Shown here: one piece after another, positions 4,369-5,551 of the stretch
Layout: the number at the start of each line of letters is the position of its first letter
Numbering within the stretch: the stretch's first letter is position 1
Assembly (NCBI GenBank): GCA_029865675.1
Contig: JARXAU010000189.1
Location: 1-5,551 of the forward strand
Length of the DNA stretch: 5,551 nt
Direction: 5' to 3'
From: Rhodoferax sp.
GTDB lineage: Bacteria > Pseudomonadota > Gammaproteobacteria > Burkholderiales > Burkholderiaceae_C
The notes under the pieces: model-generated
The model's database searches: none
Seen by the model: only the letters and a program-made list of their open reading frames with translations
What the model was told of the DNA's origin: nothing
Position numbers and translations under genes: made by a program

Positions 4369-5551
4369 TTAGCGCCCCATCCATTTGTGTATTTTCGCCT
4401 CAACGACACTGCGCGGCTTGCAGAACTTTTGCCGTGACAAGCGCACGATGCTTGCACGCCTGCCGTGGCGACGGTGTACCGATGGCAAGGTTTTGCCCCG
4501 GAAGGGGCTGCTGTACCCGCCTTCACTGAAAATCTTCACACACACCTGGTAGTTTACCAAGTTCGTTAATTCGGCGGCCTTGAGTTCGCCGCTGAATTCG
4601 CGTTCCAGGGTCTGCGCATCCTGTTCGTTCACTCGAAAGCTGATGATGCTGCCGACGTTGCCAAAGACGGCATCGCGCAGGTTTGGTGCGAGCTGGGCGG
4701 TGTACTGGTGCGAGAGTGTGAGACAGAGCCGGTACTTGCGGGCTTCGGAGAGGATGCTGGCGAAGCTGTCAGTGGCGAAATTCTGGAACTCGTCGATATA
4801 CAGGTTGAAGTCTGGCCGTTCGCTTTCAGGTACGCCCGCACGCTGCATGGCAGCGTGTTCAAACTGTGACACCAGCAGTGCGCCGAGCAGCGCGGCCTTG
4901 TCTTCCCCCACCGCGCCCTTGGACAAGTTGGCAATAAAAATGCGGCGCTTGTCCATCACAAAGCGGCAATCGAGCTTGCTGGCCACCTGGCCAAGAATGT
5001 TGCGCAGCACGGGCGACATGAGAAGCTGGCCAACTTTGTTTTGCAGCGGCGAGACCACTTCAGCCGCCTGGCGGCGGTCAAACTGCATGAACTCCCCCGA
5101 CCAGTACGCACGCACCACCGGGTCACGCACCTGGTCAATCACCCAATCAAGAAACTTGCCGTCGATGAGCATGCGCTGCATGCCCAAGAGGGTCACGTTT
5201 TGGCACTCCATGAGCGCCGCCACGCAGGCGTACAGAATGTATTCGAGCCGAGGCCCCCAGGAGTCGTGCCAGATGTTTTTGAAGGCCGAGACGATGCTGG
5301 AGGCCACCAGTGGCCGCTGGTCTTTGTCCACCGGCTTGAGGACATTGAAGGCAATGGGGTGTTCGTAGTCGGTCACGTCGAACACCACCACGTCGTTCAT
5401 GCGGCTGCGCGGAATGTGCTCCAGGATGTCATTGGCCAAGTCCCCGTGGGGGTCAATCAAGCCCACGCCGCGACCGGCGTGAATGTCGGCCAGGATGAGG
5501 TTTTTAAGCAGTGTGCTTTTGCCCGTGCCGGTCTTGCCGATGAGGTACAGG
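4369..5551 (-). CDS. VirD4/TraD/TraG-family coupling-type ATPase (5' end outside window)
   Basis: The visible 393 residues begin next to the Walker A motif GKTGTGKST (5-13). Residues 31-37 are the family's LIDPHGD block. Walker B is YIDEF (251-255), followed by the LTLSHQYTAQL block (about 277-287). The C-terminal FRVN through to IVRLSRQKFCKPRS region matches the usual end of TraM-recognition/TraD-type proteins, so the 3' end looks intact. Such hexameric inner-membrane ATPases bring relaxase-DNA to a type IV secretion channel and pump DNA. The N-terminal part, where membrane helices would be expected, lies outside the window, so a soluble HerA/DUF87-like relative cannot be excluded. It is the first visible gene of a three-gene operon; the downstream stop TAA is two bases from the next ATG. 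GC-rich codons match the primase. Confidence 0.88.
   Translation of the reverse strand, partial: LYLIGKTGTGKSTLLKNLILADIHAGRGVGLIDPHGDLANDILEHIPRSRMNDVVVFDVTDYEHPIAFNVLKPVDKDQRPLVASSIVSAFKNIWHDSWGPRLEYILYACVAALMECQNVTLLGMQRMLIDGKFLDWVIDQVRDPVVRAYWSGEFMQFDRRQAAEVVSPLQNKVGQLLMSPVLRNILGQVASKLDCRFVMDKRRIFIANLSKGAVGEDKAALLGALLVSQFEHAAMQRAGVPESERPDFNLYIDEFQNFATDSFASILSEARKYRLCLTLSHQYTAQLAPNLRDAVFGNVGSIISFRVNEQDAQTLEREFSGELKAAELTNLVNYQVCVKIFSEGGYSSPFRGKTLPSVHRRHGRRASIVRLSRQKFCKPRSVVEAKIHKWMGR

Noticed and set aside
4580..5368. 262-aa open frame on the + strand
   Set aside because: It is antisense to the coupling ATPase, which carries Walker motifs. Its translation is rich in Ser, Arg and Thr with no recognisable fold.
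1..5551. CRISPR array, tRNA, rRNA, IS element ends or an origin with iterons
   Set aside because: No regularly spaced long repeats, tRNA cloverleaf, transposase or terminal inverted repeats could be seen by eye. The CATG series is too short to be an origin iteron.

Overview
The window looks like accessory DNA of a mobile genetic element, either an integrative conjugative element or a conjugative plasmid. The backbone genes are GC-rich (39 of 60 bases are G/C in 301-360). Their codon use, with many third-position G/C and CGC, CTG and GCC codons, would fit a proteobacterium, perhaps a Burkholderiales-type betaproteobacterium. That host guess is inference; there is no rRNA, tRNA or phylogenetic marker here.

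Left part (1-730, + strand): the tail of an unidentified protein (2-97), a short regulatory gap, then a type II toxin-antitoxin pair. The pair is a MazE-like (DUF3018-type) antitoxin at 189-410 and a MazF/PemK-type toxin at 407-730, overlapping by ATGA. Four CATG cores, one of them in a 14-bp imperfect palindrome over a possible -10 box, lie just upstream and may be the autoregulatory operator.

AT-rich insert (757-1519, - strand): two small unknown genes, 1188-1460 and 757-1143, probably one transcription unit from a good sigma-70-like promoter (TTGACA, 17 bp, TAGGTT). Their lower GC (20 of 60 bases in 901-960) marks them as cargo of different origin.

Replication part (1561-2902): a strong hairpin terminator on the - strand (1561-1593) follows a compact DnaG-like primase gene (1602-2678, - strand) with a CHC2 zinc finger and a Toprim domain. 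Its best start is GTG at 2678. Upstream is a divergent control region with back-to-back TTGACA boxes, a perfect 17-nt hairpin followed by T-runs in the primase leader, and a structured leader for the + strand gene at 2903-3181 (unknown, charged, helical, 92 aa). That gene ends at a strong terminator (3189-3218) whose T-tract contains the stop codon of the convergent operon.

Transfer part (3211-5551, - strand): a tightly packed operon. It begins, from the right window edge, with a VirD4/TraD/TraG-family coupling-type ATPase (5' end outside the window). Next come an unknown 138-aa soluble helical protein and an unknown 243-aa protein with three N-terminal membrane segments and a long charged helical tail. 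Gaps are 2 and 7 nt, so the two unknown proteins probably work with the ATPase. Together the genes suggest DNA transfer (ATPase plus partners), DNA replication after transfer (primase) and element maintenance (mazEF), with an unidentified cargo pair between them.
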